NCBI GenBank assembly: GCA_028284125.1
Contig: JANQSI010000008.1
Location: forward strand, 186,001 to 250,000
Length of the DNA: 64,000 bases
From: Cyclobacteriaceae bacterium
Lineage (GTDB): Bacteria; Bacteroidota; Bacteroidia; Cytophagales; Cyclobacteriaceae
Direction: 5' to 3'
The notes beneath the pieces were generated by a model. That model made no database searches, had not been told where the DNA came from, and saw only the letters and a program-made list of their open reading frames with translations. Of this stretch, positions 1-8,809 are shown in pieces. Position numbers and translations under genes: made by a program. How positions within the stretch are numbered: position 1 is the first letter of the stretch; each line of letters opens with the position of its first letter.

Positions 1-1
1 C

Positions 2-931
2 CTTGATGCACCAACCGTAGTTGGAACTGATATTGCAGTACGAATTTCAACAGACTACAATGGTACAGATCCATCTACTGCCACGTGGACAGACCTTACC
101 GCTCAGTTTGATCAATTTCCTACTGGATCCGGGGCAGATTTTGGTCAGTATGAATCGCAGGTCAGTTTGGCAGCATGGGAAGGCCAGCAAGTTTACATTG
201 GATTCTACTATCGATCAACACTTGATAACTCTGCACTTTGGAGAGTAATTGATATTGGTGTGGATAATGGAACTCCAGTGAATATTACCACACAAAATGA
301 GTTTTATGAGTACAGTGAATCTACAGATTTCTGGTCACCGGCCGATGAGGATGGCTATTTTGTTACAGAAGCTGATTTTGAATCGATGGGCGTATTTTTG
401 AACTTTGGTAGCGATGTGCCTGCTGATGATTATCTGCCGCAGTTTCTGACAACTTTACGACCATTTGCTCAAGAAGAAGACGAGCAGGTGATTGTATACG
501 ATTATGTTTCAAGTAGTTCTGGCGCCCAAATACGTGGAGACTTTTACACATTCCTGGGAGGTACTTGGGTTAAATGGGAGTCTACAGTAGCTCAAACCCT
601 TGGTTTTGCTCATGACGGAACAGGATGGGAGGCAGATAATACAATTAAGTATTCATTGACTGGTGATGACTATACCGCGATTGCAGCTGCGTATGCTAGT
701 AGCAACTCAGCAGGCTCTGAAAGTATGTCGGACTTTGGTAATTATGACATTGGTCTCTGGTCAAGTACGGAGATTTTTGAGTCAATCACAACTCGATTGG
801 AAACTAACTTCGGTCCTATACCTGCAGGTCAGAAATACCTGGTTAGTTATGCAGTATGGAAGCCGGGTAATGATGTTTTCACCTTGAATGTTATCTACGA
901 CGGATCATCTTGGTCTGAAATAACTGAATAA
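2..931 (+). CDS. Secreted protein C-terminal part, choice-of-anchor-J/DUF5017-like; 5' end lies outside window
   Basis: Frame 2 is open from base 2 (LDAPTVVGTDIAVRISTDYNGTDPSTATWTDLTAQF...) and joins the 167..931 ORF. Confidence 0.7.
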   Translation, partial: LDAPTVVGTDIAVRISTDYNGTDPSTATWTDLTAQFDQFPTGSGADFGQYESQVSLAAWEGQQVYIGFYYRSTLDNSALWRVIDIGVDNGTPVNITTQNEFYEYSESTDFWSPADEDGYFVTEADFESMGVFLNFGSDVPADDYLPQFLTTLRPFAQEEDEQVIVYDYVSSSSGAQIRGDFYTFLGGTWVKWESTVAQTLGFAHDGTGWEADNTIKYSLTGDDYTAIAAAYASSNSAGSESMSDFGNYDIGLWSSTEIFESITTRLETNFGPIPAGQKYLVSYAVWKPGNDVFTLNVIYDGSSWSEITE

Positions 932-942
932 ATATTAACATC

Positions 943-977
943 AAAAAACGCTCCCTATTTGGGGGCGTTTTTCTTTT
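943..977 (+). terminator. Rho-independent terminator
   Basis: aacgctcc-ctattt-gggggcgtt stem-loop followed by a T-rich tract, just after the stop at 931. Confidence 0.75.
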
Positions 978-1030
978 TTGCTTTGTGAAGCAAATTATGT
1001 GTAGTTTAAGATTTTAACACCAATACTTGA

Positions 1031-1600
1031 ATGCACAAAATCCTACCTTATGAACGATGGAATCAATACTACAATTCCAGCTATGATGAAAAATCTCCGT
1101 TTGCAGGTAAAGAGTATAACTACGATTTGTATTCTGAAAATATCTATGGGTATTATATAGATCCGGCATGGGATTTTATTGGGTCGGAGACGCTGTATAT
1201 TAAGATCATTTTCGTCGATTATGAAATTAAGTTTGCGGTTATAGAAATGATTGGGGAATGGAACGACGCGATCAACAATGATATTATGCAGCTCAAGCGT
1301 AGTATTTTGGAGTTTATGATGGATTATGGAATAAATAAGTTTGCGCTAATTGGTGAAAGTGTCATGAATTTTCACGGAAGTGATGATTGCTATTATGAAG
1401 AATGGTTTGAGGAGGTAGAGGATGGTTGGATTGCAGGAATTAATTTTCATGAGCATGTTGAAAATGAAATGAAGAAATTCAATATTGATAACTACATAAA
1501 TATGTCTGGGAGTCTTTCGATTGACAAGTGGAGGACGCTTACACCGCATAAGTTTTATGAGCTGCTGGATGGATTAATTATGAGAAGACTTTCCGCTTAA
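1031..1600 (+). CDS. Hypothetical protein, 189 aa
   Basis: Open ORF between well-supported genes; no family recognised. Confidence 0.6.
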   Translation: MHKILPYERWNQYYNSSYDEKSPFAGKEYNYDLYSENIYGYYIDPAWDFIGSETLYIKIIFVDYEIKFAVIEMIGEWNDAINNDIMQLKRSILEFMMDYGINKFALIGESVMNFHGSDDCYYEEWFEEVEDGWIAGINFHEHVENEMKKFNIDNYINMSGSLSIDKWRTLTPHKFYELLDGLIMRRLSA

Positions 1601-1611
1601 AGGAGAATGTA

Positions 1612-2526
1612 ATGAAAGTATTATTTACATGGTTTGGGTTAGTACTTGGATTCTTATTCCTGACTAATTGTGGGTCTGAAGATCCTAATCCTGCAGGAGA
1701 TGAAGACCAGGGTGGTGATAGTGCTACGGAAGTAGGAGATGCTGGTAAGGATGCTTCAGAATGTTATCCAGCCTTTGAGGAAAATGAGCTCAATGTGGTC
1801 ACCTGGAATATTCAATTTTTTCCTTTGGTAGGAAATTCCACTGTGGGTAAGGTACAGGATATTATTGAAAGCCTAGATGCTGATATCATTGCTGTACAAG
1901 AGATTGCTGAAGCTCCGGAATTTATTGCAATGGCCGATGAAATGGACGGCTGGAGTGGGGTCTATTCTGATGTGAGGTTTACTTTGGAAATAGGCTACCT
2001 ATACAAGCAGAGGGCGTTTACATCTTTTGGAGAACTGACTGAATTATTTGGTGACGACTCAAATGCCTTTCCTCGTGAAGCAGTAAGAGTAGATGCAACA
2101 CATGTTAGTGGATTGGAAGTTACCTTTATAAATATTCACCTGAAATGTTGCGGTGGAAGTGGTAGCGAAGAGCAAATGAGAAGAGAAGCAGCAAGCATAC
2201 AGCTAAAAGAATATATCGATACCAATCTTGCAGATAGAGCGGTCATTTTGCTTGGAGATTTTAATGATGGTATTTCAGATACTGATTCTCCTTTTCAGAA
2301 TTTCAAAGGTGATCCGAATTATATGTTTGCAGATCAAACAATAGCAGATGGAACTGAGACAAATTGGAGTTATCCTAGCTGGCCAAGCCACCTGGACCAC
2401 ATACTAATCAGTGATGAGCTTTTTGACATGGTTCGGAATGTTCAGACTGTGATACCAATAGATTGCGTAACCAATTATGAGTCCAGGGTTTCTGATCATT
2501 ATCCCGTGCTTGCTTCCTTTAAATAA
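1612..2526 (+). CDS. Endonuclease/exonuclease/phosphatase family lipoprotein
   Basis: Lipobox-like FLTNCGSE; NVVTWNIQFF, AVQEI, LLGDFND, SDHYPVLA motifs. Confidence 0.85.
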   Translation: MKVLFTWFGLVLGFLFLTNCGSEDPNPAGDEDQGGDSATEVGDAGKDASECYPAFEENELNVVTWNIQFFPLVGNSTVGKVQDIIESLDADIIAVQEIAEAPEFIAMADEMDGWSGVYSDVRFTLEIGYLYKQRAFTSFGELTELFGDDSNAFPREAVRVDATHVSGLEVTFINIHLKCCGGSGSEEQMRREAASIQLKEYIDTNLADRAVILLGDFNDGISDTDSPFQNFKGDPNYMFADQTIADGTETNWSYPSWPSHLDHILISDELFDMVRNVQTVIPIDCVTNYESRVSDHYPVLASFK

Positions 2527-2569
2527 ATTCTACTTTTCTCCTAGATTCTGTCTTGTTTTTGTGAATTGT

Positions 2570-3403
2570 CTAATCCAACACCGATTGGCCATCTGAATAC
2601 TCTTTTTCAATTCCGTGATCTTTAACCACTTCGTCGATACTCATTGAGTTAAGGCGTTCAATGACTTCCTCACTTAGTGCCATGAAATCTCCTGCAACAT
2701 CACTTTGATCCAGAAAATTGTAAATCGACTGGTTGGAGTCATGCGCTTCACACACCCTTATCGATTCTCTCACAGGCTGATTCAAAATCAATTTCCCCAG
2801 TTCCTTTTCAGCCTGCCGTTTCACTTTTTGATGATGCAGGGTATGCTTTCGAAAAAAATTAAAATAGATACCCAAAACGTTCAAAGGAGTTTCTTTTTCA
2901 ATTTCACTCACATAATGCAGTAATTTTTTAAATCCGTTAATAGAAAAGGAATCAGGAATCGCTGGGATCAGGATGCTATCGGTGTTGGCAAGAAAAGACT
3001 TTACTGTGACACCAAAATGTGTTGGACAGTCTAATAAAATCAAATCGTATTTATGCTTCAGATTTGAAAGCAGTTTGTAAAAAAGGATGTGACCAAAAGA
3101 AATAAACTGAGTATTTGACTCAAAAGCTGCCATCTGATAGTTTCCGGGAATCAAGTGCAGATAATAAGAGATTTCGAGAGGTTCAATCTTAGGCTGACCG
3201 TCGTGAAGGAGCTTTTTGGAAATGGAAAATAAATTGGAAGTATGTTCACTAGAGTTTGATAACGCCAACGTGAGATTAGCCTGTGGATCACAATCAATGA
3301 CAAGGACTTTGAAAGACCGAGACCAACTGAGCGCAAGGTTAAGCGTAGTGCTGGTTTTTCCAACACCACCTTTGAAGTTATAAATTGCTATTGTATGCGA
3401 CAT
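2570..3403 (-). CDS. ParA family ATPase
   Basis: Walker A KGGVGKTSTTLNLA, VIDCDPQANLT, LILLDCPTHFG. Confidence 0.9.
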   Translation of the reverse strand: MSHTIAIYNFKGGVGKTSTTLNLALSWSRSFKVLVIDCDPQANLTLALSNSSEHTSNLFSISKKLLHDGQPKIEPLEISYYLHLIPGNYQMAAFESNTQFISFGHILFYKLLSNLKHKYDLILLDCPTHFGVTVKSFLANTDSILIPAIPDSFSINGFKKLLHYVSEIEKETPLNVLGIYFNFFRKHTLHHQKVKRQAEKELGKLILNQPVRESIRVCEAHDSNQSIYNFLDQSDVAGDFMALSEEVIERLNSMSIDEVVKDHGIEKEYSDGQSVLD

Positions 3404-3487
3404 GGTTTATTCTAATGCTACAACAGCGGGCGATTAGATTAGACTATCAAGATAGGGAAAAAGGAAGTTTAAATCGTTATGTAGGTG

Positions 3488-4096
3488 TTATTTCTTTTGG
3501 TTGAGGGACGAAACCTCCGCTATCTCTGCTATAGCATATTTCCTTCCTGTTTTTATTTCGAGACAAATGCTACGAGTTCTTTTCTTCTCAAGTTTTCTGA
3601 AAATCCGCTTATTGAATTGAAAATCTGCACCAACGTTGACGTCTTTCAACTGGAGTGAGGGAGTTGAATCGAATTTTTTTAAAATATTGAAAAGTGCTGG
3701 GTCAGAGCAACTCGAAGCTTTTGGATTGGAGAAGTATTTATTTAAAGCTATAAGTACTCGTTCATCAAACACCTTATCGGTTAGCATTGGTTGCGCAACT
3801 TCTTTGAAGCATTTTTTCCATTCAATCCCGTGTGGCATGATACGATTTCCATACTTCTTAAAAGCCACCAAATGTGCCACCTCATGTAAGTACGTCACAA
3901 GGAAAGAGTAGGCGTTTAGATCGTTGTTTATGGAAATAATGTGTCGATCGATCTCATGATCGTAGCGGTAGTCTCCCAGCTTTGTTTGACGAGTTTTCTT
4001 GATTTTGAATTCAAAGCCAAGCTTTTCGTATAGCTTATTACAGTAAGAAACTGCGGCGGAGGGAACAAATTTTTTGAAGACTTCTTCTGCGGTCAA
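3488..4096 (-). CDS. SprT-like zinc metalloprotease domain protein
   Basis: HEVAHL motif with downstream MPHGIEWKKC. Confidence 0.8.
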   Translation of the reverse strand: MTAEEVFKKFVPSAAVSYCNKLYEKLGFEFKIKKTRQTKLGDYRYDHEIDRHIISINNDLNAYSFLVTYLHEVAHLVAFKKYGNRIMPHGIEWKKCFKEVAQPMLTDKVFDERVLIALNKYFSNPKASSCSDPALFNILKKFDSTPSLQLKDVNVGADFQFNKRIFRKLEKKRTRSICLEIKTGRKYAIAEIAEVSSLNQKK

Positions 4097-4097
4097 A

Positions 4098-4316
4098 TCA
4101 AGCGTATGATAATTTTCCTTTAGGAACAGGAATTGGACGATTTTCTGACTTTGCAGTTTCGATCCATTCTTGAATGATTACGTTGGTATTCCTAAGAGCT
4201 TCTTCATAGCTACTTCCATCAGCCATGCATCCAGCTAGTTCAGGAACTTCCGCAATGTAAGAATCGTCTTCCTCACTCCAATAAATTATGATTTCATACT
4301 TGTAATCATTCATCAT
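4098..4316 (-). CDS. hicB: HicB family antitoxin
   Basis: YEIIIYWSEEDDSYIAEVPELAGCMADGSSYEEALRNTNVIIQEWIETA, typical HicB partial RNase H-like fold. Confidence 0.85.
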   Translation of the reverse strand: MMNDYKYEIIIYWSEEDDSYIAEVPELAGCMADGSSYEEALRNTNVIIQEWIETAKSENRPIPVPKGKLSYA

Positions 4317-4540
4317 GAAACAATTTATACTTTAATATAACATTTCTAACTTGTTTAACCTGATATGGCTTGGCCATGTCTTTTTTAGGTTGAAGGTTCA
4401 AAATTTCCTCTATCCCTTCCTTGGTATAGATATGATGACTTCCCTTATCCTAAGTTAAGTAAGATTGTCTTCAGAACTTTAAACTTAATATTCTTGTCTC
4501 TAGTTCCAGATAATATCTGTATTATGTCCTTCTGACCCAT
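4306..4540 (-). pseudogene. hicA: HicA family toxin remnant (frameshifted)
   Basis: Two reading frames: MGQKDIIQILSGTRDKNIKFKVLKTILLNLG-stop (4540..4445), then KGSHHIYTKEGIEEILNLQPKKDMAKPYQVKQVRNVILKYKLFHDE-stop (4446..4306). Together they make a HicA with a short deletion before GSHHIY. Confidence 0.75.
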
Positions 4541-5844
4541 TACTTCTTTCTAAACACCACCTTTACAGGTACTCCTTTGAAATCAAAATGAGACCGTATT
4601 TTATTAGTCAGATAACGCTGGTAAGGTTCCTTTATGTATTGAGGGAAATTGCAAAAAAAAGCGAACGTGGGTGTTTGTGTAGGTAGCTGAGTGATGTACT
4701 TGATTTTTATATACTGACCTCTGACTGCTGGCGGGGGATAGTTTTTTATTTCTTCGCCGATGATTTCATTCAGCTTTGAAGTTGGGATCTTGCGTGTTCT
4801 GTTTTCATAAACTTCAAGTGCCATTTCTAACGTTTGCATGATCCGCTGCTTATTAAGAACAGAAGTGAAAATAATTGGCGTGTAGCTCATAGGACCAAGC
4901 TTTTCTTCAAAAACCTTTCTGTATTCATCAGCTGTTTTGGTCTCCTTGGTCACTAAGTCCCATTTGTTGACCATCAAAACGATTCCTTTTTTGTATTTGT
5001 GAGCCAAACCAATGATGTTCATGTCCTGGCTTTCGATTCCTGTCTGTGCATCAATCATAACAATGCAAACATCAGAATCTTGAAGCGCTTGAATGGCTCG
5101 AAGAACCGAATAGAACTCAATGTCTTCTTTGACTTTTGCTTTTCTTCGTATTCCTGCTGTGTCTGTAAGAATGAAATCTTTCCCGAATTGATTATATCGT
5201 GTATTGATGGCATCCCGAGTTGTTCCGGCAATGTCCGTGACTATGCTTCTCTCTTTGCCAATAAGTGCGTTTACAAATGAAGACTTTCCAACGTTTGGTC
5301 TTCCCAAAATCGCGATTCTAGGAATGTCATCTTGTTGAGGCGCTTCTTCTTCAAAATGTTCTGAAATGGCATCAAGTAGATCTCCGGTGCCTGATCCGCT
5401 GGAAGAAGCTATTGGGAAAATATCAGCATCTAACCCAAGTGCATAGAATTCATTGGCGACCAGTGCTTTTTCCTGATTATCGGCTTTGTTAGCTGCAAGA
5501 AATACTGGCTTTTTGATTTCCCTAACAACGTTTGCAAAATCTTGATCTAATCCATGCAGTCCAGCATCACAGTCAACCATGAAGAGGATTGCAGATGCTT
5601 CTTCGAGCGCTTCCTTTACTTGAGTTCTGATTGCACCTTCGAAAATATCGTCTGATCCTTCTACATATCCACCAGTATCAATCACGGTGAAGCTTTTCCC
5701 GTTCCATTCCCCATAGCCATAATGGCGATCTCGAGTGACTCCAGATTCATTGTCCATAATCGCCTGCTTCCTTTCAACCAATCGATTGAAGAGCGTTGAT
5801 TTGCCCACATTAGGGCGACCCACTATGGCGAGAATGTTTGACAT
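4540..5844 (-). CDS. der: Ribosome biogenesis GTPase Der (EngA)
   Basis: Two G domains (GRPNVGKSTLFNRL, GRPNVGKSSFVNAL) and C-terminal KH-like region. Confidence 0.97.
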   Translation of the reverse strand: MSNILAIVGRPNVGKSTLFNRLVERKQAIMDNESGVTRDRHYGYGEWNGKSFTVIDTGGYVEGSDDIFEGAIRTQVKEALEEASAILFMVDCDAGLHGLDQDFANVVREIKKPVFLAANKADNQEKALVANEFYALGLDADIFPIASSSGSGTGDLLDAISEHFEEEAPQQDDIPRIAILGRPNVGKSSFVNALIGKERSIVTDIAGTTRDAINTRYNQFGKDFILTDTAGIRRKAKVKEDIEFYSVLRAIQALQDSDVCIVMIDAQTGIESQDMNIIGLAHKYKKGIVLMVNKWDLVTKETKTADEYRKVFEEKLGPMSYTPIIFTSVLNKQRIMQTLEMALEVYENRTRKIPTSKLNEIIGEEIKNYPPPAVRGQYIKIKYITQLPTQTPTFAFFCNFPQYIKEPYQRYLTNKIRSHFDFKGVPVKVVFRKK

Positions 5845-5850
5845 TAAAAT

Positions 5851-5947
5851 AGTTACAAGTTGCTAGTTGTAAGCGATAAGTTGTCAGTTTGAGAGTGCAA
5901 AAGTACCCAGTAGTTGGAACTTGCAGCTAGAAACTTGTGACTAGCTA
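5851..5947. repeat. Degenerate AAGTTGCNAGTTGTAAG / AACTTGCAGCTAG dispersed repeat
   Basis: ttacaagttgctagttgtaag and aacttgcagctagaaacttgtgactag in the der-era intergenic region; related to 45107-45134. Confidence 0.45.
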
Positions 5948-6832
5948 TTAGTACCCAAACTTCTTAAGCTTACGCTCATCCTTCCGCCAGTCCTTTTCTA
6001 CTTTAACAAACGTTTCCAAGTGTATTTTTTTTCCGAAAAAGGCTTCCATATCTTTCCTAGCCTGAGTTCCAACTCGTTTGATGGCTTCTGCTTTTTTGCC
6101 GATGATGATTCCTTTTTGACTGTCTCGCTCAACATAGATCTCAGCTTCAATCCGTATGATGTCTTTTTCTTCTTTGAAACTGATAACAGCGACCTCCGTG
6201 CTATAAGGAATTTCTTGTTTGTAGTTCAGAAATATTTTTTCCCTGATTATTTCAGAGCAGATAAACCTTTCCGATTTGTCGGTCATTTCATCTTCTGGGA
6301 AGTAAGCAGGGTGTTCTGGAAGTAAATCAAGTATTCGATTGAAAAGCGTATCTGTGTTTTTCTTATCTAGTGCTGATAAGGTGATGATTTCAAGATCCGG
6401 ATAAAGCTCTTTCCAGTAATTCGTTTTGTCCAACGTCTGAGAGCCTTTCTCCAGATCTGTTTTATTAATCAGAAACAAAACAGGTGCTCCAGCTTGCAGC
6501 GCCATTTCGATGACTTCTGGGTGATCATTCTTGTCTTCAAGTGCCACCATTAATAAAATAACATCGGCATCTTCGAAAGCACTTCGTACGAAACCCATCA
6601 TTTTCTCCTGAAGTTTGTATGCAGGATCAATGGCACCAGGTGTATCAGAAAAAACAATTTGATAGTCGGGGTCAGTAAGAATACCAAACATCCGATGGCG
6701 GGTAGTCTGAGCCTTACTGCTGGTAATGGCTATTTTTTCGCCCATAAAAGCATTGAGCAATGTTGATTTGCCAACATTGGGTCTGCCAATGATATTTACA
6801 AAACCTGCCTTGAATGGTTTCTTTGCCTCCAT
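5948..6832 (-). CDS. era: GTPase Era
   Basis: GRPNVGKSTLLNAFMGEKIAITSSKAQTTRHR and KH domain near C-terminus. Confidence 0.97.
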   Translation of the reverse strand: MEAKKPFKAGFVNIIGRPNVGKSTLLNAFMGEKIAITSSKAQTTRHRMFGILTDPDYQIVFSDTPGAIDPAYKLQEKMMGFVRSAFEDADVILLMVALEDKNDHPEVIEMALQAGAPVLFLINKTDLEKGSQTLDKTNYWKELYPDLEIITLSALDKKNTDTLFNRILDLLPEHPAYFPEDEMTDKSERFICSEIIREKIFLNYKQEIPYSTEVAVISFKEEKDIIRIEAEIYVERDSQKGIIIGKKAEAIKRVGTQARKDMEAFFGKKIHLETFVKVEKDWRKDERKLKKFGY

Positions 6833-6867
6833 GAAGAACGCAAAGCTAGAAAGGTTAAACTACCAAT

Positions 6868-7896
6868 TCATTGATTGTTCATAGGATTATCCTTCCACTT
6901 GACTTTAGTTGTAGATTTTTCGCCAGAATATTCACCCCAAACTTCATCGGAAGCTCCCTTTACTATTTTGAATGATCCGTAGGGAGATACTTCAACATTT
7001 CCTTCTTCTGTATTAAAAATCAGTGGAAAAGAGCTGAATTTAACTCCATTTTCCAAAGTCACAACAGGGTTGATCCTTGAAAAATAATAGCCTTTCCTTT
7101 GTGCGCTTGGAATGTACTCTGTCTTTAATTCAAATGAGGCGATCTCAGATTTGGGTCCACGTGTAAAAAGGATTAGTGGATACTTCAGCCTTTTTGACCA
7201 GGAATCACCAGTGTGACTTCCCTTGTTATCCTCATAGTAAAAAAGATTTTTTCCTGGCTTAAATCCGGCTTTAGAAAGTGTATAGTACATAGTCAATACA
7301 TCGTCCCAATCATTTGTTCCAATATCAATCCAAATGCACTGGTTTGATTTTGAAATCTTTTCATTGTGTATTTTAAAATCACTTACCCAATAGGAGGGGG
7401 ATTGGGCAATAATAAATGAAAAAACGTTCGGGTTTTTAATGCCTGCCCAGGTGCTGTGAAGCCCGCCAAAAGAAGCGCCCATTAGAGCACGCCTTTTTGA
7501 GGTTGCATACTTGGAATCAACAAATGGTATGATTTGATTGACGATCTTGTTGGTATATTCATTTGCAGTTGACGAGTACCTTCCTATTGATTGATCCTTG
7601 TAAGGAAGGAATTTTGACTCCCTTTTTCCTTGATTAAAGATGGCAACCAGGATGATGGGCTCTATTTGATCACTTTTAATCCATTCATCAAGCTTTTCAT
7701 TGAGTTGCCACGAGTTTGCACCAAAGAGCCATTCTCCGTCATTTGAGTAGACAGTAGGGTAAACTTTACCAGAGTAGTAATCCGGTGGGAGATAGACTTC
7801 AATGGTCATATCGCCTATTGAATGTCGTTCTATTTGAGCATGAACTATGCAGCTTATGAAGAGAAATACGATGGTGAAGTTTTTGAGCATTTTCAA
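6868..7896 (-). CDS. Alpha/beta-hydrolase esterase (esterase D-like), secreted
   Basis: Signal peptide; GASFGGLHSTW nucleophile elbow. Confidence 0.75.
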   Translation of the reverse strand: MKMLKNFTIVFLFISCIVHAQIERHSIGDMTIEVYLPPDYYSGKVYPTVYSNDGEWLFGANSWQLNEKLDEWIKSDQIEPIILVAIFNQGKRESKFLPYKDQSIGRYSSTANEYTNKIVNQIIPFVDSKYATSKRRALMGASFGGLHSTWAGIKNPNVFSFIIAQSPSYWVSDFKIHNEKISKSNQCIWIDIGTNDWDDVLTMYYTLSKAGFKPGKNLFYYEDNKGSHTGDSWSKRLKYPLILFTRGPKSEIASFELKTEYIPSAQRKGYYFSRINPVVTLENGVKFSSFPLIFNTEEGNVEVSPYGSFKIVKGASDEVWGEYSGEKSTTKVKWKDNPMNNQ

Positions 7897-7933
7897 ATTG
7901 ACATACAGAAAAAATAAAACCCCTACAATTCTA

Positions 7934-7963
7934 TTGTCAATCCAATCGAGAATATTATTTTTG
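7934..7963 (+). promoter_or_regulatory. Bacteroidota-type promoter of the initiator tRNA
   Basis: TTG (7934-7936), N19, TATTTTTG (7956-7963), matching the TTG/TAnnTTTG consensus. Confidence 0.65.
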
Positions 7964-7973
7964 CAATCCTTAT

Positions 7974-8046
<73 letters not shown>

Positions 8047-8050
8047 CTAG

Positions 8051-8077
8051 AAGGCCGATTTTGTCGGCCTTTTTTGT
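8051..8077 (+). terminator. Rho-independent terminator after tRNA
   Basis: aaggccga-ttttg-tcggcctttttt. Confidence 0.8.
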
Positions 8078-8279
8078 TTTGGATGCAACTTCGGACAGTG
8101 AAAAATTGGCATTATTTCACTTTACTTTCGAGTTAAAAATTGTAAAAAAGACTTATTACAGAAAACTCGTACTTCCCCAGAAAAATTTCATCATAATTAT
8201 TTTACTAAAGTTTGTTAACCGACGCTCATGTATAAGATTCGATTAGTACTTTTCCAATAAGAATAGCTGCTAATTCACT

Positions 8280-8735
8280 GTGTTTTCTAACCGAATTGCT
8301 AAACTCATCTTGACAATTTCATTTGTCTTAATTGCAACTTGTTCCTTTTCTCAATCTTACCTGCATGTGAATCATAAACGGACTTACTTGTATAAACAAG
8401 GAGATGAAATCACCATCTCATTTGATGGACGCAAAACATCAGGTATGATTGCCTTTTTTACAGATTCAAGCATGTTTTTTGAAGACAGACGTGAGATTCC
8501 TGTTAGTAAAATTGAAGTCATCTATAGAAAAAACCCTAGAAAACGAGGGATTAGTAATATTTATATTGCTGCATTGGTATTGCCACTGGTGGATATAGCA
8601 AACAATGGCTCACCAGTTGATAATGACGTTTTAAAAATTAGTTCGGCCTTAATCACTTCCGCACTTATCATTCAGTTCTTACATCGTAGAAAACTGAAGA
8701 TTAGGTATCCAGGACAATTGCGAATCATTGAATGA
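8280..8735 (+). CDS. Hypothetical secreted/membrane protein, 151 aa
   Basis: GTG start, N-terminal signal peptide, intact ORF. Confidence 0.6.
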   Translation: MFSNRIAKLILTISFVLIATCSFSQSYLHVNHKRTYLYKQGDEITISFDGRKTSGMIAFFTDSSMFFEDRREIPVSKIEVIYRKNPRKRGISNIYIAALVLPLVDIANNGSPVDNDVLKISSALITSALIIQFLHRRKLKIRYPGQLRIIE

Positions 8736-8809
8736 CAGGAACATTTATTTGGTTTCATTTGTTTTGGCGTCAATTGGAGTTATTCATTAGGGATGAATTC
8801 TAATGATTT

